Shown piece by piece: positions 11,801 to 21,204 of a DNA stretch of 64,000 bases. Position numbers and translations under genes: made by a program. How positions within the stretch are numbered: the first letter of the stretch is position 1; each line of letters starts with the position of its first letter. The stretch covers positions 1 through 64,000 of the forward strand of contig JAUIRK010001031.1 in NCBI GenBank assembly GCA_030549495.1, written 5' to 3'. The DNA is from Nectonema munidae. Lineage: Eukaryota > Nematomorpha > Nectonematoida > Nectonematidae. The notes under the pieces were generated by a model. It was not told the DNA's origin. It searched no databases and was given only the letters and a program-made list of their open reading frames with translations.

Positions 11801-14800
11801 TACTTCTCAAACGCCTGTATTGAATTTCAAATTATAATTAGGAGAAAACAAATTTGTTTTTTTCGTACCTCGATATTACGTGCATTCAGAGTTTCCTCCA
11901 AATTATTATTATTAGAGAAAAGTTAAAAAATATTTTTTTAAAATAAAATTTTGTTTCACTCAAGGTTGTAAAACGCGCTCATTTTTATTTAAAAAATCAT
12001 CTAGAGTTGTATATCCACAAAAGCCAGTTTTCTTTTTTTATACTTATCAACTTAAGAAGCATTGTAAACACTATTATTAACATTGACACATCTAAAACAT
12101 CTATATATCGTGCATAATATTTTTAATGTGTTTTTATGTTGGAAATTTTCAAAGCAAAAGTTTTCATTTATTATTGTATTTATTTAAAATTGTCAAAAAG
12201 TTATATAAATATTTAAAAGTTTTGAATTTTTTTTTGAAGAAAACAGAAACATCAAAATTTTAATTTAGGAAAAAAAGGATATTTTATGATTAATATGTTA
12301 AAAATGAACCATTTATTTCCATTCCATTGTTTGATTTAATGTATCCCAACATTTTGAGATAAAATGCTTCACAATGTTATGAATTGATGTAGTTGATCAA
12401 CTTTCTCAATCCTTCTTCAGATTTGCTTGCCCTTTTATTAAACAAAAATTTTCCAAACAGAAAAAAAATGTAGTTTATCAACTTTCTCAATCCTTCTTCA
12501 GATTTGCTTGACCTTTTATTAAACAAAAATTTTCCAAACAGAAAAAACATTTTCTATTGGATTTAAGAATGGAGAATAATGAGGAAGATATAAAAAATTT
12601 CAAATTTAGATTTTCAATTACTTCATTTATAATGCTGAATTATTAGGTTGTTCGTGATGAAAACTGGATTTACTATATTCAAATTGTTGCAGCAACTTTT
12701 TTTTCTTGTAAAAAGTTTAAATCTACCTCATTTATTATTACGTCAAGCTATTTTAACGTTTTGAAAAAATTCAAATTTAGATTTTCAATTACTTCATTAT
12801 AATGTGAATTATTAGGTTGTTCGTGATGAAAACTGGATTTACTATATTCAAATTGTTGAAACTTTTTTTCTTGTAAACAAGCTTTAAATCTACCTCCATT
12901 TATTATTACGTCAAAGACTTTATATTCCAATTTATAAACGTCCTCTTTTCGGTCTGGAAACTACATTTAAAACCAATTTTATCTAAAAATATAAACCATT
13001 TGCATGAAGTTTCCAATTCAAGTTAATAAGTTTGAAAATTGATATCTTTCCTGAATTGTTAACTCACAATTTCTTCTTTCTGGAATAGAAATAGTTTTTT
13101 TTAAAGGAATAATGAAATTTCTTCAAGATTTTCTTGTAAAATTTTCTTCAATTTTATTTGCAATTCTTTTAATCTCAAAAGTGGACTATCATCAATCCAT
13201 TTTAGTACTTCTTTCGTTTCTTAGAGCTTAATATCTGCTTTATATTTCTATCTCTTTTCTTTGATTCATAAGTACCACATTTGTTGAACGTTTGTACAAT
13301 TTTATTAACTACTCTTTCCATTATTTTTTAAAAATTAAATAAATAAAATTTAAAAGACAAGGAAACAAAAAGAAAGAAAAAGTAAATTAAAAAAAGCAAA
13401 CAAAAAAATATATTTTTTTAAATGAATATAATAAATTTTTAAATCATCTTTTTGTTTCAATTTTTATTGATTGACCAAATTTACTAAAAATTGCAAAAAA
13501 ATCACTAAAATTGCAAATAGCACACTAATGAATGCAAAAATAAAACTAATGATAGCAAATGTTTCACTAATGATTCAAATTAGTTCACTAAAGAGCAAAA
13601 AACATTAAATACAGGGTGTTGCAAGACTCTCATCACAGAGGCAAGACTGATATCAGGGGGTTGGACATAACAAATTACAGGGCCTTATATATACCAAGGG
13701 GGCTGTAATATATATATTACATTACGTTTAGCAGAAGCTTGGATCTGACTCATTTACATGTATTATATATTATATTATAAATATATATATATTATTTCTA
13801 GCCATATGTAGAAGCCTGCAAAAAGCCAGCAGTACCTTATGGTGGATTTTTGCGGGTTGGCTGAAATTACACTAGTTTATCGCTGCTGCTGCGAAAGTGT
13901 AACAAAATTCTACACTTTTTCCCTGAAAGTACTCGCTTTTATGGAAATACTTTCTCAGTTTAAACAAAGCTTTGTTTTGAATTGATATTTCTACTATACT
14001 ATCTATATTTCTAACATACACATTTCATTCTGTATATGTATAAAAATATATAAATATAGAGTAGTTCTTTCACGACGTTATTACTAAATGAAATCAATAG
14101 CAATTGCGTATGAATATTTGAAAAACCTTTTCAAAGTCTAAAGTTTCCTTAGCGGGATTCGTATCGTCAAATCGTAGAATAAGCGTTCCATTGAATAAGT
14201 CTTTGTAATGTTGATTCAATAAGGCTGCCTTTGCATGACCTATGTGTAAGTATCTGAAATAATTATAAGAAATACATGAAACAATTGATATATTAAAATC
14301 AAGACTACCCACTAGCTTCAGGAGGAAATCTAACTACAACCTTATTCATTTCTGCATTTGGTAAATCAACAAACTTTCCTTGTTCTTTAAACTAAAAAAC
14401 ACAAACCAATAAATATTAAATCAACGAAAAGTAGCTAATATATCATAAACCATAGCAGTGTTTTCCAAACTTTTCCTACTCAATGCCCCTTTAGAAGACA
14501 TTTTTCAAAGAAACTCCCTAGGCGACATTACCTCAAAGAAATGCCCTTTACTTATACAATACATTTTCTTTCAAAATAAAAAAGACATAGACTTCCATGT
14601 GACCCTTAAGTTTGTAATTATCTTCTAAATTTAAATCTTCGGATCGATATTACTTGATTTAATTCTGATATCACCACTCTGACATTATCTATACACTTTC
14701 TTTCATCCCTTAAAATTTTATTTACAACACTAAATCCATTTTCTACGATACAATCTGTGAAAAAGAATAAAAATATTTTAGTGACTTCCGAATAGTGGGA

Positions 14801-14968
14801 AAAGAATTTAAACTACTTTTTGACCAAATGTTTTTTTTGAGAAACCAAAAATTTTCAAAAAATTTTTTTCAAAAAAAATTTAAAATCAAAATTTTTTTTG
14901 ATTTCCTTTCTCCCCCAAAAAAAAAAAATTTTTAAAAAAATTAAATATTAAAAAATTTTTCTAAAAAA

Positions 14969-15015
<47 letters not shown>

Positions 15016-18000
15016 AGACCAAAATTTTGAAGATGATTCGTCTGCTTTCTTTTTCAATGGAATTTTATATATCCAAACCAGACGATTTTCATTTCTTGGG
15101 ACACTCGTGTCGCTCTGTTCCTCAAAGGGTTAAAACAGTGGATCTCAACCTTTTTACCACCATGCCCCCTGTAAGAGCAAACCTTTCTCTCCACGCCCCC
15201 TTGCATCTAAAGATTTAATTTTCTGCTAAACTTTAAAGAAAAATAAAAAATATTTTTAATATATATTCTTTTTATTAACAATGAATATAAATCAGTGAGA
15301 TACTGATATAACTTTTTAGTAATTATTGACATTTTATTTGATTTAGTGAGATACTAGGAAGTGGCTAAATTTACTTATTTGGCATTACAACTCAAAATTA
15401 AAAAATAAATCAAGTCATTCAATACAGAAAATAGATTAGCAGATTGTATATAAGTAATGACCAAGTGGTATTTATGCATTTGTTTCATAAAATTCTTAAT
15501 AATTTTTTACGTTTCAGAAAATTTATTTTGTTAAGAACTCACGCCTCCCCTTAGAAGTTACTCGTGCCCATTAGGCTAAGAAGCACTGCTTTAAAATATA
15601 TCGGTTATGACCAGCGCTTTTATTATGAGATACATCTACGTTTTTAAAAGTTCGTTTTCTGAAGATTATGATGATCGATAGTAAGTTGAATTTCATAAAT
15701 AAAAATAATTTTTATTTTTCAGTTTGTAGGCTTCTCACGTAATTTTTATATAAAAATATATGACATATTTCAATTATAAATTAAAAGTATAACTCCTTTT
15801 TTTATGCAATATGATAAATAATAATTACACAAAATAGGTCTTGAAAAAAATTTACCAGAAACTCATTATTTCTTCGTTTGGAAGTTGGAATCAAGCAACC
15901 CAGAAACAACAATACTGGAAATCAAATAACCGGAATGAAAAAATCGGGAATTAACATATCTAGAACCGTAGACAAGTATTTTGCTTTTATTTTTACTGAA
16001 AATCTTGATAGATCTACCTTTGAATTTCCTAATAAATTTGAAGAACACGAGTTCAGTGCTATAGAACATGTGTAGGTTACATTTAAATTTTAATAATTGT
16101 ACATCGGAACTTAAAATTGAAAAGAGCAACTTTTAATTGAATGTTTTATACAGAAACGACAAATGTTTTCCTAATTTGGATGAAAATTGAATTTTTACAG
16201 AGGCGTTCCCCGCTGTGACAAAATTAAAATCAAAACGAGGAAATATATCTATTTCATTTGAGGAGGATAACAGTCACACTGCCGATTAGATCTAGTATCA
16301 AAAATCTGGGCTCTAAGGATCAATGACAGTCACTAAGTTAAAATGCGTGATTTATACTTTTCCCTACCATAGTTTTTCCATAATATATTGATTAGGCACC
16401 ATAGCTCGTCAGTCTAACAACTCTTAATAAAATCATATTTTTTGTTATATCTCATTAATTCATTTTTTGTTTAAAATATGATATTTCGGCTCCAAAAGTC
16501 TTTATCAAATTACTTCATGAAATAGATTCGAAGTATGATGATTTCAGCCTAGCCGGATTAAAAAGAGGTTGACTTTATTATAATCTAGGCCGCACGCTTA
16601 TGTGTGAGATGTTAAGAAGCTGCACCTCATAAAAGGCGAGCAAAATACTAATAGAGAAGAGCACAGTTGGAATGCGATTGTCTGGGTCAACACGCTATAA
16701 ATGGTTCGCACTTTAGAGTTAACAATAAATTTAACAATAACTTAAAAAAATTAATGTAAAAGATTAAACACAAGTTAGAATAAATCATTTATTAAATTGT
16801 TAAATATCATTTAAACAATCAAGTCTTTTATTGCAGAATTCAAATTTATTTATGGCATCTTTATTCTAGTTTTTTTTTATCAAATTGCCTTGATAGTCAA
16901 ATTTTTTGTTTAAAACTTATAAGTATCTAATGCTTTAAATTTGTATAGATTTTATTTTGCACTTTTTGTATTATTTTCTGTACAAACTATCTCAGTATCA
17001 TGTAATTATCGCGTATCACTTAGGGAATTGAATAGCTAATTCATATATGAATTTAATGTTTGTACCTAATTTTCTTTCAAAGATTTTAAATTCTATTTCC
17101 ATTAAGAAAGGGAGTAATTTAAATTCACGACTCAATATTTGTTAAATCCTAGACCCAAGTCCTAAATGTATTTTCAAATAATTTACTCTACTAACTGAAT
17201 ATAGGTGTAGGTAGCAATAACATAACGTTTATATAAGATGATTCTTTGTTTTTCTATGTTAGTAATCTAGTTTGGTAACATTTCGTTGCTAATTAAAATT
17301 CAATTTTAGGCGGCAAAGTATCTCAGTAATATATCCAACCAATTAATTTAATAGCTCTTGCTTTTTTCGTTATAGAAATTCTTCTAGATTTCATAAGAAT
17401 CAATCACTTTCTAATCTACTTTGACAGAAAGAAACATACTTCTCAACTTTTTAATTAAATTATTTATATTAATTGATTTGATAAAGATTCTTCGAGTCGA
17501 AATATCGTCAAATAAAATTGATTTGAGCAAATAAGGAGAAGTTTTCATTTTTAAATTGAAAACAACTCATATATTAAATCTTATAATAGAGGTGTAGGGA
17601 TTTTTTTGAATTAAAACAGCAAGGGTGGCTCATGGTAAAGAGATTTTGTATAGCAACTTCTTGCATTATCTAAATTTAATGTTAATGGTATAAATAAATC
17701 TATGCATATATGCCAATAGTTGTAAATATAAATCAAATAATAATGGTATAAAAACTACTTTAGAAGAAACTGGAGTTGATCTTTTTGCAAGAACAACTTC
17801 ATCACCATTTAGAGAATTATTTTCCGTTAGCTCTTCACCGTTAAATTGTGATGATGAGAACTCAAAATTGAATTTTTTGAGATTAGACAGAACAAATTGA
17901 TGGGTAAGCAATCTTTTCAACCAGTCTTTAACATTTGAATACTTATTAAAGGTTGAAAAATCTTTGTTTGGACACAAAACTAAATAATGGAAGAGTGAGT

Positions 18001-18787
18001 AAAATGCTTAATAAATCTAAACTTAGTACATAATATCAATGCAAGTATGTAGCAATCAGCACAGGATAAATTTTTGCCCACGACGAAAACTTTGGAGAGC
18101 ATGTGCTTATCAAGTTGAAGCCAAGCAAAGCTTTCCAATGTCGTGTTATGATTAAACAATGATGTCCAATACTCTATCTAAGATATGTATGCAGGTATAG
18201 AAGATGAAAAAATAGTCTGAATTAAATAATACCTCTGTCTGTTGAATCAGATTGAAATCGGGGTTTAAGTTTGAGAAGGATAATTTAATCAACACGTGAG
18301 AGATTTCAAGACTACCAGAAATAACCTTATTCCTAAATGATAGAAGGATCATTTAAAAATAAATGAAAATTAGAAGAAATACCCCATTAGTTTCAATATA
18401 GGACATTCACATTTTTCATCCAAACTAACATCTATATTATGATAAGGCTTCAAAATTTCTGCCAATAGTAAGCACGCTAAAAAATAGAGAGTTTGTAAAA
18501 TTATATTTAAGCATACACACAATGTAGTTAGAAGCTTGAGAAGTCCAGGAGCATAATAGAATTCAGGATAAAATAGTATTGCTAGTTTAACTAAGACTTC
18601 ATTAACCCTTTGAGGACCAACATTTTGAAGAGGATTCGTCTGCTTTCTTTTTAAATGGAATTTTATATATTCAAAGCAGACGATTTTCATTTCTTGGGTC
18701 ACTGATGACCCACTGGTCCTCAAAGGGTTAAATAAAAAATAAATCCGAAAAAGGGACTACACATGTCTTGTTTTGATATAAATCCAT
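5710..18787 (-). CDS. EPRS1: Bifunctional glutamyl/prolyl-tRNA synthetase, GST-like + ERS + start of WHEP (partial, continues left)
   Basis: Cytosolic enzyme that charges tRNA-Glu (this half) and tRNA-Pro (the half expected beyond the left edge) and is part of the animal multisynthetase complex. I joined the exons by GT-AG sites: 18763-18787 (weak), 18519-18590, 18383-18476, 18233-18332, 18030-18177, 17759-17979, 14309-14391, 14127-14253, 10975-11167, 10750-10921, 8705-9023, 8477-8650, 8222-8413, 8013-8165, 6548-6760, 5710-5889. Their 2466 nt make 822 codons in one frame. Residues 1-220 are a GST-like domain. The class I signature YLHIGH is at about 249-254 and the KMSKS-type loop LSKRK at about 473-477. 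The ERS anticodon-binding region is in the exons at 8.4-6.5 kb, and WHEP helix 1 ends the last visible exon. Exon peptides align through their length with animal EPRS as I remember it. The prolyl half is not in the window, so fusion is inferred from the split WHEP domain. Confidence 0.93.
5890..6547 (-). other. EPRS intron, 658 bp, no clear element
   Basis: AT-rich. A GTTCGATCTCC at about 6100 resembles a tRNA B box but no A box or SINE body is evident. Nothing else recognised. Confidence 0.5.
6548..6760 (-). CDS. EPRS1: EPRS exon, distal anticodon-binding barrel
   Basis: Encodes [20 protein letters not shown] and [16 protein letters not shown], then [10 protein letters not shown]. In frame it appears to end at a TAA, but that TAA lies inside a GTATAA donor after CSE. 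The next exon is in phase, so the stop is intronic. Confidence 0.95.
6761..8012 (-). other. EPRS intron, 1252 bp, unidentified insert likely
   Basis: Mostly AT-rich. A GC-richer patch at 7455-7575 gives a 66-codon frame but has no known motif. It probably contains an unrecognised insertion, since neighbouring introns are about 55 bp. Confidence 0.4.
8013..8165 (-). CDS. EPRS1: EPRS exon, anticodon-binding domain
   Basis: Encodes [12 protein letters not shown], then [20 protein letters not shown] and DSW, aligning with DYKKTTKVTWLAE and LGKDEDFKQYVNK of human EPRS. Phase 0; followed by a 1.25-kb intron. Confidence 0.97.
8222..8413 (-). CDS. EPRS1: EPRS exon, ERS anticodon-binding beta-barrel
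   Basis: Encodes [20 protein letters not shown] and [10 protein letters not shown], the well-conserved proximal beta-barrel of class Ib synthetases of the eukaryotic type. Phase 0 at both ends; 192 nt. Confidence 0.97.
8477..8650 (-). CDS. EPRS1: EPRS exon, ERS stem-contact region
   Basis: Encodes [20 protein letters not shown] and SMAPRYTAL, a conserved eukaryotic ERS block after the KMSKS loop, then a variable acidic loop ending NKHPK before a GTAATT donor. Phase 0 at both ends. Confidence 0.97.
8705..9023 (-). CDS. EPRS1: EPRS exon with LSKRK (KMSKS-type) loop
   Basis: The largest visible exon, 106 codons. It runs from [20 protein letters not shown] through [17 protein letters not shown] to [25 protein letters not shown] is the ERS version of the KMSKS loop that stabilises the adenylate transition state. 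Confidence 0.98.
9171..9840 (+). mobile_element. piggyBac transposase relic (C-terminal half)
   Basis: In three frames: a [23 protein letters not shown] segment, then [20 protein letters not shown] (the family's K..V..YN..K.GVD..D block), then [13 protein letters not shown]. Frameshifts separate the blocks. Inserted in the EPRS intron, antisense to the gene. Confidence 0.8.
9841..10749. other. Remainder of EPRS intron 9
   Basis: AT-rich. The minus-strand 62-codon frame at 10232-10420 has no motif I can name. It may belong to the piggyBac insertion or be chance. Confidence 0.4.
10750..10921 (-). CDS. EPRS1: EPRS exon, ERS connective region
   Basis: Encodes [31 protein letters not shown] and [15 protein letters not shown]. 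The NGCMRDPT and HPR.G.KY blocks are typical of cytosolic ERS. Phase 2 into a GTATGG donor. Confidence 0.97.
10975..11167 (-). CDS. EPRS1: EPRS exon, ERS Rossmann fold
   Basis: Encodes [20 protein letters not shown], then [17 protein letters not shown], matching the conserved YTSDHF and YVDDTPAEQM blocks of eukaryotic ERS. The donor is a strong GTGAGT, phase 1. Confidence 0.97.
11291..11545. repeat. Repeated TTTGTCACTCTT motifs with inverted copies
   Basis: Several copies of AATTTGTCACTCTTAAAATA and AAAAGAGTGACA occur in both orientations between 11,310 and 11,535. This gives a direct-plus-inverted array, like the end region of a small DNA transposon. Confidence 0.6.
11627..11773 (-). mobile_element. 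tRNA-derived SINE copy
   Basis: Read on the minus strand it starts near AAGGTTCGCTAGATATTGGG (A-box-like), then GGGTTCGATCCC (B box), TCGATACAAGC and a body ending GGACCTTTACCTTT. It matches the copies at 42.3, 57.1 and 61.9 kb. Confidence 0.85.
12382..12548. repeat. Tandem duplication, about 86 bp, two copies
   Basis: Two nearly identical copies share ATCAACTTTCTCAATCCTTC and AAACAAAAATTTTCCAAACA. They lie within the mariner relic. Confidence 0.9.
12598..12930. repeat. Tandem duplication, about 165 bp, two diverged copies
   Basis: Both copies contain TTTAGATTTTCAATTACTTC, TAGGTTGTTCGTGATGAAAA and TTATTATTACGTCAA. Several small indels have accumulated between them. Confidence 0.9.
13480..13600. 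repeat. Degenerate 20-21 bp tandem repeat, about six units
   Basis: Unit approximates CACTAAWRATTGCAAATAR. It lies in the upstream flank of the mariner relic just inside the candidate terminus, as subterminal repeats do. Confidence 0.7.
14127..14253 (-). CDS. EPRS1: EPRS exon with HIGH motif
   Basis: Begins [18 protein letters not shown], the class I HIGH signature, then [12 protein letters not shown], which helps bind ATP and glutamate. It ends DFEK at a non-consensus GTTTTTC donor. The phase and the next exon's EILHDIKLL support this junction. Confidence 0.97.
14309..14391 (-). CDS. EPRS1: EPRS exon, start of ERS catalytic domain
   Basis: Encodes [20 protein letters not shown] followed by EAS(G), the near-invariant lead-in to the HIGH motif of eukaryotic glutamyl-tRNA synthetase. 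It ends in phase 2 and the Gly codon is completed by the next exon. Confidence 0.97.
14456..14520 (+). mobile_element. hAT element left end
   Basis: CAGTGTTTTCCAAACTTTTC, then TCAATGCCCC, fits the CAGTG(G/T)TTYTCAA terminal family seen at 15.1, 30.6, 37.5 and 38.3 kb. A matching right end was not found. Confidence 0.5.
14971..15010. repeat. Poly(A) tract of 40 bases
   Basis: Uninterrupted A run inside the long EPRS intron, directly before a piggyBac MITE. The length suggests a young or slippage-prone tract. Confidence 0.95.
15011..15133. mobile_element. piggyBac-type MITE, second copy, left end worn
   Basis: Shares TTTTGAAGAKGATTCGTCTG, GGAATTTTATATAT and CAGACGATTTTCATTTCTTG with the intact copy at 18602-18731. 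It ends CCTCAAAGGG then TTAA. The left end merges into the poly(A) tract. Confidence 0.8.
15136..15588. mobile_element. hAT-type MITE, 453 bp
   Basis: Ends CAGTGGATCTCAACC and GGCTAAGAAGCACTG form imperfect inverted repeats. Flanks GGTTAAAA and CTTTAAAA match at six of eight positions as a target duplication. It starts two bases after the piggyBac MITE. Confidence 0.7.
15589..16780. other. Intron sequence, nothing certain
   Basis: Overlapping frames on both strands at 15,866-16,129 have no recognisable motif. GC-richer patches at 16.2-16.7 kb are unexplained and are probably old transposon sequence. Confidence 0.4.
16780..17350 (-). repeat. Copy C of a ~0.9-kb dispersed repeat
   Basis: Shares AAACAATCAAGTCTTTTATT, TAGACCCAAGTCCTAAAT and GGTAACATTTCGTTGCTAA with copies at 34.7-35.6, 41.0-41.8 and 44.7-45.4 kb. 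It is in the same orientation as the 34.7-kb copy. Confidence 0.8.
17759..17979 (-). CDS. EPRS1: EPRS exon, end of GST-like domain and linker
   Basis: Contains [13 protein letters not shown], equivalent to the VKRWFGFLEAQ helix, then a Ser/Glu/Asn-rich linker ending STPVSSK before a GTAGTT donor. The following intron is 3.4 kb and full of MITEs. Confidence 0.85.
18030..18177 (-). CDS. EPRS1: EPRS exon, GST-like domain C-terminal helices
   Basis: Encodes [20 protein letters not shown], then [19 protein letters not shown]. The pattern VGxxLSxAD is the conserved GST-C motif of aminoacyl-tRNA synthetase appended domains. Phase 0 in and phase 1 out, flanked by introns of 55 and 50 bp. Confidence 0.9.
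18233..18332 (-). CDS. EPRS1: EPRS exon, GST-like domain
   Basis: Encodes [19 protein letters not shown] through NLIQQTE, the counterpart of the ENVIFTDVNSILRYLAR and HTEIDHW segments. The acceptor CATTTAG is 50 bp below the previous donor. The donor GTATTA is in phase 0. Confidence 0.85.
18383..18476 (-). CDS. EPRS1: EPRS exon, GST-like domain
   Basis: Encodes [20 protein letters not shown] and on, matching the LLAVEHVKDDVSISVEEG region of human EPRS. It starts after a TTTTTTAG acceptor and ends in phase 2 at a GTATTT donor. The split Gly codon is completed by the next exon. Confidence 0.8.
18519..18590 (-). CDS. EPRS1: EPRS exon, first strand and helix of GST-like domain
   Basis: Encodes [20 protein letters not shown] and a few more residues, aligning in length and hydrophobic pattern with the opening of the GST-like domain. 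The donor at 18518-18517 is in phase 1 and joins the next exon to read [11 protein letters not shown]. The upstream limit is uncertain: an alternative acceptor would start it at 18596. A 130-bp MITE begins a few bases upstream. Confidence 0.6.
18602..18731. mobile_element. Intact piggyBac-type MITE, 130 bp
   Basis: TTAA at both ends and inverted repeats CCCTTTGAGGACCA / TGGTCCTCAAAGGG, with a second internal pair around CGTCTGCTTT / AAAGCAGACG. It lies immediately upstream of the first well-supported EPRS coding exon. If the candidate start exon at 18,787 is right, the MITE lengthens a small first intron. Confidence 0.92.
18763..18787 (-). CDS. EPRS1: EPRS candidate first coding exon (8 codons)
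   Basis: A possible start: ATG at 18787-18785 encodes MDLYQNKT and is followed by a GTGTAG donor in phase 1, which matches the phase needed by the next exon. The next exon lies beyond a piggyBac MITE that occupies most of the intervening intron. The exon is tiny and unsupported by homology, so the true start may lie elsewhere. Confidence 0.3.
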
Positions 18788-18894
18788 GTTGTTAGAAATA
18801 ATAGAAGGGTTGTGAAAAGATAAATGAGAGCAACTAAGTTAAAGCAACATTTATTAAATTAGCAACAACCAAATTTATCCTTTAAAGGATTTTA

Positions 18895-19103
18895 GAGGGA
18901 TAGGAGTAGGAATCGGTATCTAGTAAAATTATGGATTGGATTTGAAGTCAGGTTTTTTTAGGTATTAAAAACAATTTTTCATAACATTTTAAATCACGAA
19001 GAAAAGGGTACTTTTTGTAGGCATATGGAGTCACCCTTCTCTAGTAGAAGCCATAATTAAGGATCAGGTTTAAATATAAATTTTTAATATTCCCCCCCCC
19101 CCC
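18895..19103. repeat. Dispersed repeat shared with 62,040-62,242
   Basis: Both have GGAGTAGG.. GGTATCTA, TTGGATTT and TTTTTTAGGTATTAAAA, and both end in ATATTCCCCCCCCCC. Family unknown. Confidence 0.55.
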
Positions 19104-19419
19104 AATAATTTTCTCTGAGTAAGAGTTGCTGCTTGTTTATATAACATGTATGATGATCGCATTATAGGATGTAATGATCATTCGAATACATGATAATGTA
19201 AAATAGAGAATAAAAGAGGGAATGCAGACTTTCGAGTCAAACATCATGCCAAGCTGCTCTGAAATTCCTATCAAACATATTTTTCAAACGATGTGGGAGC
19301 CATATAATAATAATAATCCATTGTTTCAATATGCCCACAATAAGTAAGCAATGTTTATCACAGTGTCCCTTGTAGTATTTTTAAGCAAACACATGTTGAT
19401 GATCCACTAGATTTTCTCA

Positions 19420-19600
19420 TCTTCTTCCGTCACAGTGATTCTATTTCTCTTTCTATCTCCTCTGTTTTTCTTTCGCTTTCTCTGCTAAAACTCATCACTC
19501 AAGCTCTCTTCTCTCATCCAATCTTTCTTCTTTCACTCAAGCTCGCTCTTGTTTAAGCTCTCCTATCCCATTCAGCTCTCTTCTCTCTAATTTGTATTTA
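19420..19600. repeat. Polypyrimidine tract with CTCAAGCTCTCTT repeats
   Basis: About 180 bases almost free of A/G runs on the plus strand. TCACTCAAGCTCKCTCTT and its variants are repeated three to four times. Confidence 0.75.
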
Positions 19601-20700
19601 GAGTTAAATTAAAAATAATTCTATTTTATCTCATTAGAAACTAGTTTTTAGCGGAATATAAGTTCAATATTTTCAGAATAGTTCCATCAATACACCAAAC
19701 ATTTTGCAAAAATGAAAATTTGTTTAAATGAGAGAAAAATAGTTTTCAATCGTTACAATTTTATATCAATGAATATTTTTAGACTCACGTTAAAAATTTT
19801 TTTCAACAAAGGTCACTTAATCTTTATCAGTACGTATGTTACATTTTATAACATTTGAAAAGTTTAATTTTTTCAAGTCAAGAAATTTTTTTTCAATAGC
19901 TATTTAGGAATGAATATTTTGGCTAGCTATTCAGTTTAAAAGCAAAAATACTCTATTTGTTTAATATTTGAGCAGAGATATTTTTTATAATGTTCTATTG
20001 TTAAATTTTGTAAGTAACAGTGTATATAATTAATTAAATCTTTTTTTTTAAGAAAATTTGTTGATTATAATAAAAATATAATATCGAAACAAAATGTTTC
20101 AGTTGTTAAAAATGTACTTGATCTATTTATGACAGCTGTCAGAATTTTATTTGTAGACAGAAATAGTCAAAAAAAAAACGCAATAATTTTCTTGTTCTCG
20201 TATATTATGATTTTTATGATTTGTTTGTTTAAATAGTTTATTTATGATTTTGTGTTCTTAGAGTTAAATAATTTTATGAAAAGTGATTAAACTACCATTT
20301 TTTGTATACTATGATTCCTTACAAAATGTAAAAAATACAAGCGTTACCAAATCACCCTATAAGGGTTAACTACTTCAACGTTGGCTTTTGCTGCTTATAA
20401 AAACTTAAAAATATCAAACTACCTCCTTTTTTATGCCTCCTATTATTTTGAAACAGAATGGATGATTTTTTTCATTCAATAAAATTTCCAATTTTTTTAT
20501 TGTTAATTGATATCTTTACCCCCTTTCTACACATAATTTGGAGATGGTGTGCATCTATTTGAAGTTAGAAACAAGTAGCTATATATAAGTCCTTATTCAT
20601 TGTTGACGTTAAGCTTAATAGGGCGGGGGTTAACGTTTACATTAAGCTTAATTAATAATGAAATAGAATAGACAAGAGAGGAGTAGGAATTCAGAAAAAT
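19601..20700. other. AT-rich intergenic DNA
   Basis: No gene, no motif and no repeat that I can match elsewhere in the window. Confidence 0.5.
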
Positions 20701-20737
20701 TTGTTGTCTTTTTTGGAAGACGCTTGAAAGTCCGCCC

Positions 20738-20778
20738 TTCAAGTCCCCCTCCAATAATTTCAAGGATGTGCGCCCCTG
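20738..20778. mobile_element. hAT-type MITE right end (GGGGCGCAC family)
   Basis: CCCCCTCCAATAATTTCAAG followed by GATGTGCGCCCCTG. The reverse complement opens CAGGGGCGCACATCC. Confidence 0.6.
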
Positions 20779-21204
20779 AAGCAATCATATTTTTTTCATA
20801 TAAACATCGAAGGGTGTCTAATAGACACTTTTCCTTAAGACTACATTCACTCATATAAAACTCTCCGACCTACAGTCATTTGTTATCTCTATCAATCAAA
20901 TATCCTTTCATCAATTCCTGTAGTGTGCCTGATAGACTACTTCATTTTCAAATGAAAAGCCTATTCGCCCCCCGACAATATTGGATTTTTTTTAACAAGT
21001 GTATATGCGATATGCAAATTTAATTAAAATATTTTCGCTGGAAGTATAGTATTTTAATTTTACCAATTTTGTAAACAAATATAAAGTAATTATATAAATT
21101 TAGGTATGCGCTGAATACACTCTATTTTAAAGGATTGCTTGAATATTTGATCTCCCATGGTATTTCCAGACCAGTAATTTTAAAAATTGCAAAAAAAAAA
21201 TTCG

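Larger units (their letters stand above)
12340..13610 (-). mobile_element. Tc1/mariner (IS630) superfamily transposase relic
   Basis: On the minus strand an ATG at about 13,321 opens [20 protein letters not shown]. It is followed in other frames by [19 protein letters not shown] (helix-turn-helix region) and, near 12,600, by a YSP.LNPIEN.FS-like block degraded by frameshifts, the usual C-terminal DDE signature. Two internal tandem duplications lie inside it. ACAGGGTGTTGCA at 13,610 may be its terminus. Inserted in an EPRS intron in the same orientation as the gene. Confidence 0.7.

Noticed and set aside
17666-17977. 103-codon ORF as a stand-alone gene
   Set aside because: It is the EPRS exon 17759-17979 plus intron read-through.
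18370-18723. 117-codon minus-strand ORF starting MRTSGSS
   Set aside because: It starts inside the MITE and reads through two EPRS exons and the intron between them; it is not a separate gene.
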